From positions 111,652 through 175,651 of the forward strand of contig JADQCB010000007.1 of the NCBI GenBank assembly GCA_016278325.1: a stretch of DNA of 64,000 nt, written 5' to 3'. Source of the stretch: Actibacterium sp. (lineage in GTDB: Bacteria > Pseudomonadota > Alphaproteobacteria > Rhodobacterales > Rhodobacteraceae). Shown here in pieces: positions 50,860-64,000 of the stretch. Positions within the stretch are counted from its first letter, which is position 1, and each line of letters begins with the position of its first letter. Below the pieces are notes generated by a model. The model had not been told where the DNA came from and did no database searches. It saw only the letters and a list, made by a program, of their open reading frames with translations. A program made the translations under genes and the position numbers.

Positions 50860-53232
50860 ATGACCCCTGCCGAGCTGCGCGACACGATTCTGAAGAAGCT
50901 GAAATACGATCTGGGCAAGGATGCCGAGCACGCGCAGATCTATGACTGGCGGAACGCATTGTCATTGGCGGTGCGCGACCGGATCGTGGACCCGTGGTTC
51001 GCAGCGACGAATGCCACCTATGCCGGGCAGCACAAGCGGGTCTATTACCTTTCGATGGAATTCCTGATCGGGCGGTTGTTGCAGGATGCGATCGTCAACC
51101 TGGGCCTGATGGACACCGTCGCGGCCACGATGTCGGACCTGGGGCTTTCGCTGGATCTTGTCCTGCATGACGAACCCGATGCGGCGCTGGGCAACGGCGG
51201 GCTGGGCCGGCTGGCGGCATGTTACCTGGAATCCCTGTCCTCGCTGGGGGTGCCGGCGCATGGCTATGGCATCCGCTATGAGCATGGGCTTTTTCGCCAG
51301 AGTTTCGTCGACGGGCGCCAGGTCGAGGCGCCCGAGGACTGGCTGCTTCAGCGGCACAGCTGGGAATTCGACCGCCCCGAAGTCCAGTTCCGGATCGGCT
51401 TTGGCGGCGAGGTCACAACCGGGGACGATCCTGCCTGGACTCCGCAAGAGCGGGTGATCGCCCAGGCCTATGACATGCCGATCCTGGGGTGGCAGGGACG
51501 CTGGGCCAACACGCTGCGCCTGTGGGGCGCGCTGCCCGAGAACCTGCTGGATCTGGAAAGCTTCAACCGCGGCGATTATGCCGAAGCGATCCGGCCCGAG
51601 GCCCTGGCGCGCACGATCAGCCGCGTGCTCTATCCCGACGACACGACCGAGCAGGGCAAGGAGCTGCGCCTGAAGCAGGAATTCTTCTTCACCTCGGCGT
51701 CGCTGCGCGACATCGTGCGGCGGTTCATGTCGGAATATGACGATCTGCGAAAGCTGCCGCAAAAGGTCGCCATCCAGCTGAACGACACCCATCCGGCGCT
51801 GGCCGGCCCGGAACTGGTGCGCCTGCTGCACGACATCCACGGGATGCCGTTCGAGCAGGCCCTGACCACGGCGCAGGCCACCCTTGCCTATACCAACCAC
51901 ACGCTGCTGCCCGAGGCGCTTGAGCGCTGGTCGGCGCATCTGATGGGCACGCTGTTGCCGCGGCATTTGCAGATCATCGAGCGGATCGACGACTGGCACG
52001 CCCGGTCCGCGCCGTCGCGCCGGGTGCGGATTTGCGAGAACGGCGAGGTGAAGATGGGCGCGCTGAGCTTCATCATGGCGCATCGCGTCAACGGCGTCTC
52101 GGCTCTTCATACCGGGCTGATGAAGCGCACCGTTTTCGCCGAGCTGCACCGCCTGCACCCCGAGCGTATCGTGAACCAGACCAACGGCGTCACGCCGCGC
52201 CGCTGGCTGCGCGATTGCAATCCGCGGCTGAGCAGACTGCTCGATTCGGCGATCGGCAGCGGATGGACGGCCGATCTGGAACAGCTTTCCGGCCTGGAGC
52301 CGCATCTGGACGACGCCGGGTTCATGGACGACTTCGTTGCCGCCAAGGCCGCCAACAAGGCGGATCTCGCCGCCTGGGTGTCAGGGGCGCTTGGCATCGG
52401 CATCGACCCGCAGGCCATGTTCGACGTGCAGATCAAGCGCATCCACGAATACAAGCGCCAGCACCTGAACATCCTGGAAACGATCGCGCATTGGCTCGCG
52501 ATCCATGACAGCCCGAACGCCGACTGGACCCCGCGGGTAAAGATCTTCGGGGGCAAGGCGGCACCGGGATATGTGCTGGCGAAGGAAATCATTTATCTGA
52601 TCAACGCGGTGGCGCGTGTCGTCAACGCCGATCCGGTGACCGGCAAGTTTCTCAAGGTCGTCTTCGTTCCCAATTACAACGTCACGGCCGCCGAACGGAT
52701 CATTCCGGCCTCGGATCTTTCCGAACAGATCTCCACCGCGGGGAAGGAGGCTTCGGGCACCGGCAACATGAAATTCGCGCTGAACGGTGCGCCCACGATC
52801 GGCACGCTGGATGGCGCCAATGTCGAGATCCGCGATCGGGTGGGGGCCGAGAATTTCTTTCTTTTCGGAATGACCGCCGAGGCGGTCGAGGCACGCCGCG
52901 CCGTCGCCGATCATGCCGCCCGGGCCATCGCGGACAGCCCCGCGCTTGCACGCGCCATTGAAGCGATCGAATCGGGCCGGTTTTCGCCCGACGGTAATGG
53001 CACGCTTTTCGGGGCCGTGACCGGAAACCTGCGTGGGCCGGATTACTTTCTCGTCTGTTCGGATTTCGCGGAATATTTCGCGTTGCAGCGCCGGGTCGAT
53101 ACGGCCTATCGCGATGCGGCCGGCTGGGGGCGCATGGCGGCGCTGAACACGGCGCGCAGCGGGTGGTTTTCATCCGATCGGGCAATCCGCGGCTACATGG
53201 CCGATATCTGGGATATCAGCCCGGCAATCTGA
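50860..53232 (+). CDS. glgP: Glycogen phosphorylase
   Basis: Releases glucose-1-phosphate from glycogen ends using PLP. The ATG at 50860 (GAGGACCATCCG before it) begins the recognisable protein; earlier in-frame codons lie in the promoter. The 790-residue enzyme keeps [16 protein letters not shown] (about 59-74), [22 protein letters not shown] (core about 108-129), the NDTHPAL motif, and the PLP lysine Lys638 in [15 protein letters not shown]. The gene heads the operon, 55 bp before glgB. A biosynthesis operon led by the degradative enzyme implies co-expression and control at the enzyme level. Confidence 0.97.
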   Translation: MTPAELRDTILKKLKYDLGKDAEHAQIYDWRNALSLAVRDRIVDPWFAATNATYAGQHKRVYYLSMEFLIGRLLQDAIVNLGLMDTVAATMSDLGLSLDLVLHDEPDAALGNGGLGRLAACYLESLSSLGVPAHGYGIRYEHGLFRQSFVDGRQVEAPEDWLLQRHSWEFDRPEVQFRIGFGGEVTTGDDPAWTPQERVIAQAYDMPILGWQGRWANTLRLWGALPENLLDLESFNRGDYAEAIRPEALARTISRVLYPDDTTEQGKELRLKQEFFFTSASLRDIVRRFMSEYDDLRKLPQKVAIQLNDTHPALAGPELVRLLHDIHGMPFEQALTTAQATLAYTNHTLLPEALERWSAHLMGTLLPRHLQIIERIDDWHARSAPSRRVRICENGEVKMGALSFIMAHRVNGVSALHTGLMKRTVFAELHRLHPERIVNQTNGVTPRRWLRDCNPRLSRLLDSAIGSGWTADLEQLSGLEPHLDDAGFMDDFVAAKAANKADLAAWVSGALGIGIDPQAMFDVQIKRIHEYKRQHLNILETIAHWLAIHDSPNADWTPRVKIFGGKAAPGYVLAKEIIYLINAVARVVNADPVTGKFLKVVFVPNYNVTAAERIIPASDLSEQISTAGKEASGTGNMKFALNGAPTIGTLDGANVEIRDRVGAENFFLFGMTAEAVEARRAVADHAARAIADSPALARAIEAIESGRFSPDGNGTLFGAVTGNLRGPDYFLVCSDFAEYFALQRRVDTAYRDAAGWGRMAALNTARSGWFSSDRAIRGYMADIWDISPAI

Positions 53233-53287
53233 GCGCCGTTCCGCGATGCCCTGTTGCTTAATCCGACAGGTGTCATACGCTCGGGGC

Positions 53288-55489
53288 ATGGAGATTGCAG
53301 ACAAGGACATGACCGTCGCGATTTCGCCCCGCGATGCGCTGCGGGTCCAGCAAGGCACGCATGACGATCCCTTCGCGGTGCTTGGCCCGCACCGGGTGGG
53401 GCGGCGCTGGTTCGTCGTCGCCTTCGATCCCGGCGCGCAGCAGATGTCGGTGATAACCGAAGACGGCGAACACCCGATGCGGCCGGTGCCAGAGGCGCCG
53501 GCCGTTTTCGTTGGGTGCCTGCGCCGGAACGCGCCCTATCGCCTGCGCGGCCGGGCCGAAGACTCGGCCTGGGAAGTCGACGATGCCTATCGCTTCGGCC
53601 CGGTGCTGGGCGAGATGGACGAATACCTGATCGGCGAGGGGACGCACCGGCGGCTCTGGCAGGTGCTGGGCGCGCATCCGATGGCCCACGAGGGCGCCGA
53701 TGGCACGCATTTCGCGGTCTGGGCGCCGAACGCGCGCCGGGTTTCGCTGGTCGGGGATTTCAATTTCTGGGACGGGCGGCGCCATGTCATGCGCCGCCGC
53801 GGCGGCGCCGGCGTGTGGGAAATCTTCCTGCCCGGCCTGGGCGCCGGCACGCGCTACAAGTACGAGATCGTCGGCCCCGACGGCAAGGCGCTGCCGCTCA
53901 AGGCCGATCCGGTGGGATTCGGCGCCGAGCATCCGCCGGCCACCGCCTCGGTCGTGCGCGACCTGCGCAAGGCCGAATGGGCCGACGACGCATGGATGGC
54001 CGCCCGTGCCGGGCGAAATGCGCGGGATGCGCCGATCACGATCTACGAGGTGCACCTGGGCTCGTGGCGCAAACGCGACGGTTGGCGCAACATGACCTAT
54101 CGCGATGCGGCCGTGGAGCTGGTGGACTACGCCGCCGACATGGGCTTTACCCATCTGGAGTTTCTGCCGCTCAGCGAATTCCCCTTTGACGGGTCCTGGG
54201 GGTATCAACCGGTCGGACTGTTCGCGCCGACGGTGCGTTACGGCACCCCGTCCGAGTTTCGCGCCCTGGTCGATGCCGCCCACCGAAAGGGGCTGGGCGT
54301 CATCCTCGACTGGGTGCCGGGGCATTTCCCGACCGACGCGCACGGGCTGGGACATTTCGACGGCACCGCGCTTTACGAATACGCCGACCCGCGCGAGGGG
54401 GTTCACCAGGACTGGAACACGCTGATCTACAATTACGGTCGGCGCGAGGTGGCGAATTACCTGATTTCCAACGCGCTCTACTGGCTTGAAGAATATCATG
54501 TGGACGGGCTGCGCGTGGATGCCGTGGCCTCGATGCTCTATCGCGATTATTCGCGCGAGGCGGACGAGTGGGTGCCCAACGTGCATGGCGGCCGCGAGAA
54601 TCTCGAAGCGATCTCCATGCTGCAACGGATGAACACCGTGAGCTATGGCGAGGTCGGCGGTATCCTGACCGTGGCCGAGGAAAGCACCAGCTATCCGGCG
54701 GTCTCGCGCCCGGTTGATCACGGCGGGCTGGGCTTCGGCTACAAGTGGAACATGGGCTGGATGAACGACACGCTGCGATACATCCAGCACGATCCCGTGC
54801 ACCGCCGGTTTCACCATCACCAGATGACCTTTGGCCTGCACTATGCCTTTTCCGAGAATTTCATCCTGCCGATCAGCCATGACGAGGTCGTGCACGGAAA
54901 GGGCTCGATGCTGGGCAAGATGCCCGGTGACGCCTGGCAGAAATTCGCGAATCTGCGCGCCTATTACGGGTTCATGTGGGGCCATCCCGGCAAGAAGCTG
55001 CTGTTCATGGGATGCGAGTTCGCCCAGCCGGCCGAGTGGAACCACGACATCCAACTTGACTGGGCCGCGGCCGAGCGGGCCGATCATGCCGGGATGCAGC
55101 GCCTGGTGCGCGATCTGAACACGCTCTATCGCGGGCAACCCGCGCTGCATGTGAAGGATTGCGAGGCCGAGGGATTCGAGTGGATCGAGGGCGGCGACGC
55201 GGCGCATTCGGTCCTGGCCTGGATCCGGCGCGGCGGGCCGGAAGACCCGCCGATCGCGGTGGTCTGCAATTTCACGCCGGTGGGGCGCAGCGGCTGGACC
55301 ATCGGCCTGCCGCGTCCGGGGCGCTGGCGCGAGGCGCTGAACACCGATGCCGAAATCTATGGCGGGTCGGGGCAAGGCAACATGGGGGCCGTGACGGCCA
55401 TGCCGCAGGCCGCGCATGGCCAGCCATGCGCGGCCCTGATCACATTGCCGCCCCTGTCCACGACGGTCTTCGTGCATGAGCCGGAGTGA
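53288..55489 (+). CDS. glgB: 1,4-alpha-glucan branching enzyme
   Basis: Introduces alpha-1,6 branches in glycogen. The 733-residue enzyme has the N1 and CBM48 domains (about 20-220), the GH13 barrel with [14 protein letters not shown] (about 345-358), the nucleophile Asp411 ([13 protein letters not shown]) and the acid Glu464 (VAEESTSYP). The spacing of 53 residues is the same as in E. coli GlgB (405 and 458). The C-terminal beta domain is complete. The start at 53288 is preferred; an ATG at 53309 with AAGGAC nearby is possible. Confidence 0.97.
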   Translation: MEIADKDMTVAISPRDALRVQQGTHDDPFAVLGPHRVGRRWFVVAFDPGAQQMSVITEDGEHPMRPVPEAPAVFVGCLRRNAPYRLRGRAEDSAWEVDDAYRFGPVLGEMDEYLIGEGTHRRLWQVLGAHPMAHEGADGTHFAVWAPNARRVSLVGDFNFWDGRRHVMRRRGGAGVWEIFLPGLGAGTRYKYEIVGPDGKALPLKADPVGFGAEHPPATASVVRDLRKAEWADDAWMAARAGRNARDAPITIYEVHLGSWRKRDGWRNMTYRDAAVELVDYAADMGFTHLEFLPLSEFPFDGSWGYQPVGLFAPTVRYGTPSEFRALVDAAHRKGLGVILDWVPGHFPTDAHGLGHFDGTALYEYADPREGVHQDWNTLIYNYGRREVANYLISNALYWLEEYHVDGLRVDAVASMLYRDYSREADEWVPNVHGGRENLEAISMLQRMNTVSYGEVGGILTVAEESTSYPAVSRPVDHGGLGFGYKWNMGWMNDTLRYIQHDPVHRRFHHHQMTFGLHYAFSENFILPISHDEVVHGKGSMLGKMPGDAWQKFANLRAYYGFMWGHPGKKLLFMGCEFAQPAEWNHDIQLDWAAAERADHAGMQRLVRDLNTLYRGQPALHVKDCEAEGFEWIEGGDAAHSVLAWIRRGGPEDPPIAVVCNFTPVGRSGWTIGLPRPGRWREALNTDAEIYGGSGQGNMGAVTAMPQAAHGQPCAALITLPPLSTTVFVHEPE

Positions 55490-55511
55490 CCGAAACGAGG
55501 GAGGATACGAT

Positions 55512-56777
55512 ATGGCGACTCCGCCGACACGGCTGTCGAACCGGGCAATGGCCTTCGTCCTTGCCGGTGGACGTGGCAGCCGTCTGAAAGAGCTGACCGA
55601 CAAGCGGGCAAAACCGGCGGTCTATTTCGGGGGCAAGGGGCGGATCATCGACTTCGCGCTGTCCAACGCATTGAACTCGGGCATCCGCAAGATGGCGATC
55701 GCGACGCAATACAAGGCGCACTCGCTGATCCGGCATTGTCAGCGCGGCTGGAATTTCTTCCGCGCCGAGCGCAACGAATATCTCGATATCCTGCCCGCAT
55801 CGCAGCGGGTGGAAGAGAACAAGTGGTACCTGGGAACCGCCGATGCGGTGACCCAGAATATCGACATCATCGACAGCTATGACGTCGATTACATTCTGAT
55901 CCTGGCCGGCGATCACATCTACAAGATGGATTACGAGATCATGCTGCGCCAGCATGTCGAAAGCGGCGCGGACGTGACAGTCGGGTGCCTGACCGTCCCG
56001 CGCGAAGAGGCCAGCGCCTTCGGCGTGATGGACGTGGATGCCAGCGGGCGGATCACGCATTTCCTTGAAAAACCGGCCGATCCGCCGGGCACGCCAGAGG
56101 ATCCCGATGTCACGCTCGCATCGATGGGCATCTATGTTTTCGACTGGAAATTCCTGCGCCGCCTGCTGATCGAGGATGCGGCAGACCCCGACTCGGCGCA
56201 TGATTTCGGCGGGAACATCATCCCGCATGTCGTCAGGAACGGCAACGCGATGACCCACCGTTTTGCCGACAGCTGTGTGCGGGCGGGGGCCAGGGCCGCG
56301 CCCTATTGGCGCGACGTGGGCACGATCGATGCGTTCTGGAAGGCGAACATCGATCTGACCGACTTTACCCCGGACCTGGATCTGTGGGACCGCAACTGGC
56401 CGATCTGGACCTATGCCGAACTGATGCCTCCGGCCAAGTTCATCCATGACGAAGAGGACCGGCGCGGCGTCGCGGTGTCGAGCCTGGTTTCGGGCGGCTG
56501 CATCATCTCGGGCACCGAGGTGCGCAATTCGCTGCTGTTCACCGGGGTGCATTCCAACAGCTATTCGGTGCTCGACCATGCGGTGGTGTTGCCGCATGTG
56601 GTCGTCGGACGCCATGCAAGGCTGAGCAAGGCGGTGGTCGACCGCGGCGTTGTGATCCCGCGTGGCCTGGTGGTCGGCGAGGACCCCGAAGAGGATGCCA
56701 GGTGGTTCCGCGTCACGGCCGGTGGCGTGACGCTGATCACCCAGGACATGCTGGACTATCGGGCGGAGAACACATGA
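55512..56777 (+). CDS. glgC: Glucose-1-phosphate adenylyltransferase
   Basis: Makes ADP-glucose, the committed step of glycogen synthesis. The 421-residue enzyme starts with the nucleotide-binding [24 protein letters not shown] (core about 14-37). It then shows [28 protein letters not shown], the sugar-phosphate region [10 protein letters not shown] and a left-handed helix C-terminal domain (about 300-420). GGGAGGATACGAT is a strong ribosome site. It overlaps glgA by ATGA. Allosteric activation by glycolytic intermediates is expected from the family but cannot be read here. Confidence 0.98.
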   Translation: MATPPTRLSNRAMAFVLAGGRGSRLKELTDKRAKPAVYFGGKGRIIDFALSNALNSGIRKMAIATQYKAHSLIRHCQRGWNFFRAERNEYLDILPASQRVEENKWYLGTADAVTQNIDIIDSYDVDYILILAGDHIYKMDYEIMLRQHVESGADVTVGCLTVPREEASAFGVMDVDASGRITHFLEKPADPPGTPEDPDVTLASMGIYVFDWKFLRRLLIEDAADPDSAHDFGGNIIPHVVRNGNAMTHRFADSCVRAGARAAPYWRDVGTIDAFWKANIDLTDFTPDLDLWDRNWPIWTYAELMPPAKFIHDEEDRRGVAVSSLVSGGCIISGTEVRNSLLFTGVHSNSYSVLDHAVVLPHVVVGRHARLSKAVVDRGVVIPRGLVVGEDPEEDARWFRVTAGGVTLITQDMLDYRAENT

Positions 56778-58207
56778 AAACGGTGCTTTCGGTGGCGTCC
56801 GAGGTGTCGCCACTGGTCAAGACTGGCGGACTGGCCGACGTGACCGGCGCCCTGCCCGGGGCAATGAGGGCCGAGGGCTGGCGGCTGGTCACGCTGCTGC
56901 CGGGCTATCCTTCGGTGATGAAGGCGCTGAAATCCTCGCGCGTGGTGCGGACAGAGCGCGCCTGTTTCGGCGGCCGCGCCCGGGTTCTTGCCGGCCGGGC
57001 GGCTGGGCTGGAGCTGCTGGTGCTGGATGCGCCGCATCTTTTCGATCGCGCGGGCGCGATCTATCTCGGCCCAGACGGCAAGGACTGGCCCGACAATGCC
57101 GAACGCTTCGCGGCGCTGTCCTGGGTGGCGGCGCGGCTGGCGGCGGCGGGGGTCGAGGATGTCAAACCGCGGGTTCTGCATGCCCATGACTGGCAAGGCG
57201 CGCTGGCGCCGGTCTATCTGAAGGCGATGAAAGGCGGGGCCGGGATCGGCACGCTGCTGACGATTCACAACATTGCCTTTCACGGGCTGGCCCCGGCGTC
57301 GAAACTGGCTGCGCTGAAGCTTCCCGAGGCGGGTTTCACGCCCGACGGGTTCGAATACTGGGGAAAGATCAGCGCGCTGAAAGGCGGGCTGGTCGCGTCC
57401 GACTGCATCTCGACCGTCAGCCCCACCTATGCCCGGGAACTGATGACGCCGGAATTCGGCATGGGGCTCGACGGGGTGTTGCGCCAGCGCGTCGGCGATC
57501 TGACAGGCATCCTGAACGGCATCGACGAGGAGCTGTGGAATCCCGCCGCCGACCCCGAAATCGCGCCCTACAAATCGCCGGCCGGAAAGGCGAAGAACCG
57601 CCGGGCCTTGCTGCACGAATTTGGGCTGGCCGACGGGCCCGGGCCGCTTTGCGTCGTCATCTCGCGGCTGACCGAGCAGAAGGGGCTGGACCTGTTGCTG
57701 AATGCGCTGGACGTGCTGGCTGCGCGCAGCGGTCGGCTGGCCCTGCTGGGCTCGGGTGATGCGGGGCTGGAGGCCGCCTGGCGTGATGCGGCCGCGCGCC
57801 TGCCCGGCGTGGCCGTGCGCATCGGCTATGACGAGGCGCTGGCGCACCGGATGATCGGCGGGGCCGACGCGATCCTGCTGCCTTCGCGGTTCGAGCCCTG
57901 CGGCCTGACGCAGCTTTACGGCCTTCGTTACGGCACGGTGCCCGTGGTCGCCGATACCGGCGGGCTGGCCGACACGGTGATAGACGCAAATGCCGCCGCG
58001 CTGGCGATGGGGGTGGCGACGGGGGTAAAGTTCTCGCCGGTCGCGCTGGACCCGCTGCGCTTTGCTCTGTCGCGGCTGTGCAACCTTCACGGCGATCGCA
58101 AGACCTTTACAACGCTCCAGCGCAACGCGATGAAGCAGCCTGTCGGCTGGGCGGCCTCGGCGCCGCAATATGCCGCGCTTTATGACAGGATCGGGGGCCG
58201 CGCTTGA
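56774..58207 (+). CDS. glgA: Glycogen synthase (ADP-glucose)
   Basis: Extends alpha-1,4-glucan from ADP-glucose. The 477-residue GT5 enzyme has the N-terminal [19 protein letters not shown] (Lys16 in the KTGGL motif), [16 protein letters not shown] (about 138-153), [32 protein letters not shown] (about 296-313) and the C-terminal [23 protein letters not shown] motif. It overlaps glgC (ATGA) and glgX (TTGA), so three consecutive genes are translationally coupled. Confidence 0.98.
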   Translation: MKTVLSVASEVSPLVKTGGLADVTGALPGAMRAEGWRLVTLLPGYPSVMKALKSSRVVRTERACFGGRARVLAGRAAGLELLVLDAPHLFDRAGAIYLGPDGKDWPDNAERFAALSWVAARLAAAGVEDVKPRVLHAHDWQGALAPVYLKAMKGGAGIGTLLTIHNIAFHGLAPASKLAALKLPEAGFTPDGFEYWGKISALKGGLVASDCISTVSPTYARELMTPEFGMGLDGVLRQRVGDLTGILNGIDEELWNPAADPEIAPYKSPAGKAKNRRALLHEFGLADGPGPLCVVISRLTEQKGLDLLLNALDVLAARSGRLALLGSGDAGLEAAWRDAAARLPGVAVRIGYDEALAHRMIGGADAILLPSRFEPCGLTQLYGLRYGTVPVVADTGGLADTVIDANAAALAMGVATGVKFSPVALDPLRFALSRLCNLHGDRKTFTTLQRNAMKQPVGWAASAPQYAALYDRIGGRA

Positions 58208-60287
58208 GCGAAACATTCACCATCGGGCCCAGCCGCGACAACCGGCTGGGCGCGAATTTCGATGGCGATGGCGTGAATTTCGCCGTGTTTTCCGACAACG
58301 CCGCGCGGATCGAGATCTGCCTGTTCGACGCGGCGGGGCAGGAAACGCAGCGCATCCCGCTGCCCGAGCGCGACGGCGGCGTGTGGCATGGTTACGTGCC
58401 GGGGCTGCGACCGGGCCAGCGCTATGGTCTTCGTGCGCATGGCCCCTATCGCCCGCAAGAGGGGCATCGCTTCAACCCCAACAAGCTGTTGATCGACCCC
58501 TATGCCAAGCGACTGAGCGGGCATCCGCGATGGAGCGAGACGCTGATGGGCTATACCGTGGGTGCGCGAGACGCCGATCTGAGCTTCGATACGCGCGACA
58601 GTGCGCCCGACATGCCCAAATGCATCGTCGAGGATCCGGCGTTTTCCTGGGGCGATGACCCGGCGCCGCAAACGCCGCTGGACGCGACGGTGATCTACGA
58701 GGCGCATGTGAAGGGCCTGACGCGGCTGCACCCGGACGTGCCCGAACCCGGCAGCTTTCTTGGCCTGGCCTCGGACCCGATGCTCGACCATCTGACCCGG
58801 CTCGGTATCACCGCGATCGAACTGCTTCCGGTTCAGGCTTTCGTGACCGACAGTTTCCTGATCGACCGTGGCCTGACGAATTACTGGGGTTACCAGACAC
58901 TCGGCTTCTTCGCCCCGGAGCCCCGCTATCTGGGCACCGGCGGCATTTCCGAGTTCCAGATCATGGTGGCGCGGCTTCACGCGGCGGGTATCGAGGTGAT
59001 CCTCGACGTGGTCTACAACCATACCTGCGAAGGCGGTGCCCTGGGCCCGACCCTGGCCTTTCGCGGGCTGGACAACCGCGCCTATTATCGCCTGGCCGAG
59101 GATCAGCGGCATTACGTCAACGATACCGGAACCGGCAACACGTTGAACCTGGATCATCCGATGGTCCTTCGCATGGTCATGGATTCCCTGCGTTACTGGG
59201 TCGAGGTGATGCATGTCGACGGGTTCCGGTTCGATCTCTGCGCCACGCTGGGCCGCACCGAACAGGGGTTCGATCCCGGCGCCTCGTTTTTCGACGCGAT
59301 CCGGCAGGACCCGGTGCTTTCGGGCGTCAAGCTGATCGCCGAACCCTGGGATATCGGCCCCGGCGGCTATCAGCTGGGCGCCTTCCCGCCGCCCTTCAGC
59401 GAATGGAACGACAAGTTCCGCGACGGGATTCGGCAATACTGGCGCGGCGATGCCGGCCGGGTGCCGGACCTGGCCGACAGGCTGACCGGATCGGCGCTGC
59501 AATTCGATCATTCGGCGCGGCCGGCCACGGCTTCGGTCAATTTCCTGACGGCGCATGACGGGTTCACGCTGGAAGACGTGGTCAGCTATTCGCACAAGCA
59601 CAACCAGCCCAACCGCGAGGGCAACATGGATGGCCATGACGAGAATTTCTCGGACAACATGGGGGTGGAAGGCGCGACCGGCGCGCCGGAAATCCGTGCC
59701 GCCCGGGACCGCCGCAAGCGCAACATGATGGCGACGCTGATGCTGGCGCAGGGCACGCCGATGCTGCTGGCTGGCGATGAACTGGGCAACAGCCAGCACG
59801 GCAACAACAACGCATATTGCCAGGATAACGAGATCAGCTGGATCGACTGGCGCACGACGGACGAGGCCTTTCTGCGTTTCACGCGGCGCATGATCGCGTT
59901 TCGGAAGACACACCCGATCCTGCGCCAGAAACTCTTTCTTCACAGTCAGCCGCGCGAAAGCGACGGGCTGGCCGATCTGTTCTGGCACCGTCGCGACGGT
60001 GGCGCGATGACCCAGGCCGATTGGGACAACGCGGATCTGCGCTTGCTGGTGGCCGAACTGCGCACCGCCTTCGACACGCCGGAATATGCCGCGCGCGAGG
60101 ATGCCGTGCTGGCGGTGTTCAACGCGGGCCCGGCGCAGCAAGTGCGCCTGCCGGATCCGCCCGAGGGCCGGGGCTGGGTGCGTCATGTGGACACCGCCGC
60201 CCCCGATGCGCCCCCCGCGCCCGTCGAGACGGGGGCGATCACGGTGGCGGCGGATTCCGTCCTGGCGCTGGTGCTGGAGATGCGCCC

Positions 60288-60291
<4 letters not shown>
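58204..60291 (+). CDS. glgX: Glycogen debranching enzyme GlgX
   Basis: Isoamylase-type enzyme that removes short side chains left by the phosphorylase. The 695-residue protein has an N-terminal CBM48 (about 8-130), a GH13 barrel with YEAHVKGLTRLHPDVPEPG (about 170-188), the nucleophile Asp344 (DGFRFDLCATLG) and acid Glu380 (IAEPWDIG), and a C-terminal domain. The start is a TTG inside the glgA stop (TTGA), so translation likely depends on ribosomes finishing glgA. It overlaps malQ by ATGA. Confidence 0.96.
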
Positions 60292-63828
<3,537 letters not shown>

Positions 63829-64000
63829 ACCGCCGTCCCCGCGCCACGGAACTGTCGAAAGCGCGCCCGGCAAGCCTCCCCAGAGGCGTGCAGAGACCGC
63901 CACAAGGCCCGCAAAACCTGCGTGAAGCCGCCGCATCGAATTTTTCTGCCGTTTGCATGCAAAAACTGCTTGCAGGTTTTGGGATCAAACCGTAGATACG
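63829..64000. other. Intergenic region after pgm with palindromic sites
   Basis: No gene seen. The first part carries the GCCTC/GAGGC hairpin. The last 90 bp are AT-richer and contain a perfect 12-bp palindrome TTTGCATGCAAA at 63952-63963. It lies between the arms of a 10-bp inverted repeat (CAAAACCTGC at 63912-63921 and GCAGGTTTTG at 63972-63981). This looks like an operator region for a gene beyond the window. Confidence 0.45.

Noticed and set aside
53273..55603. Long minus-strand open frame opposite glgB
   Set aside because: Antisense of an intact GH13 enzyme; composition is that of a shadow frame and no ribosome site or homology is evident.

Overview
The window reads as chromosomal DNA of an alphaproteobacterium of the Rhodobacterales (Roseobacter/Rhodobacter-like). 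It is GC-rich, with dense ATGA-type gene overlaps. It has the FlaF/FlbT/DUF1217 flagellar set typical of alphaproteobacteria, leuS-lptE-holA and a DUF3576 lipoprotein beside leuS, and a Roseobacter-like small porin. No tRNA, rRNA, CRISPR array, insertion sequence, integrase or prophage gene was seen, and nothing looks recently acquired.

Region 1 (1-22125) is a flagellar island. On the plus strand lie the end of an unidentified gene, a MotE-like protein, motA, a 751-residue secreted AMIN-like/helical-repeat protein, a flagellar-type lytic transglycosylase, flhA, fliR, flhB and a small coiled-coil protein. A minus-strand block follows: flgB-flgC-fliE-fliQ-flgF-flgG-flgA-flgH-fliL. It is divergent from fliI. 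A second minus-strand block carries flgJ-like, flgN-like, fliC, flaF, flbT and a DUF1217 gene, and fliK-flgD runs divergently. Together they supply export gate, rod, L-ring, stator and filament functions. fliF, fliG, fliM, fliN, fliP, flgE, flgK, flgL, flgI and motB are not in the window. Upstream of flgB/fliI, fliC and flgJ/fliK there are tandem TTAx repeats with the 11-bp period of CtrA boxes.

Region 2 (22239-30666) is catabolic and transport. A class III CoA-transferase and an HMG-CoA-lyase-type enzyme are divergent from a complete tripartite tricarboxylate transporter (tctC-tctB-tctA) that is followed by a LysR regulator. This suggests uptake, CoA activation and C-C cleavage of a branched hydroxy-dicarboxylate. 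A luciferase-like flavin oxidoreductase and an EamA exporter follow.

Region 3 (30663-42856) is housekeeping: holA, lptE, leuS, a DUF3576 lipoprotein, a porin with a strong terminator, a TPR-sulfotransferase, a YggS-type PLP protein, an L,D-transpeptidase-like protein, ribA, an OmpR-family response regulator and an unrecognised conserved-looking protein.

Region 4 (42932-50674) holds a fused iron-type ABC permease. It also holds a minus-strand run: HlyD-type adaptor, ABC ATPase, ABC-2 permease, SDR, acyl-CoA dehydrogenase and an APH-family kinase. The last three match the parts list of the phosphorylation-dependent 4-hydroxyacid (LvaACD / ACAD10-11-type) route.

Region 5 (50860-63828) is a compact seven-gene glycogen operon, glgP-glgB-glgC-glgA-glgX-malQ-pgm. 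It covers synthesis, branching, debranching, phosphorolysis, maltodextrin recycling and Glc-1-P/Glc-6-P exchange. The right edge has palindromic, AT-richer DNA that may be a regulatory region for the next gene.
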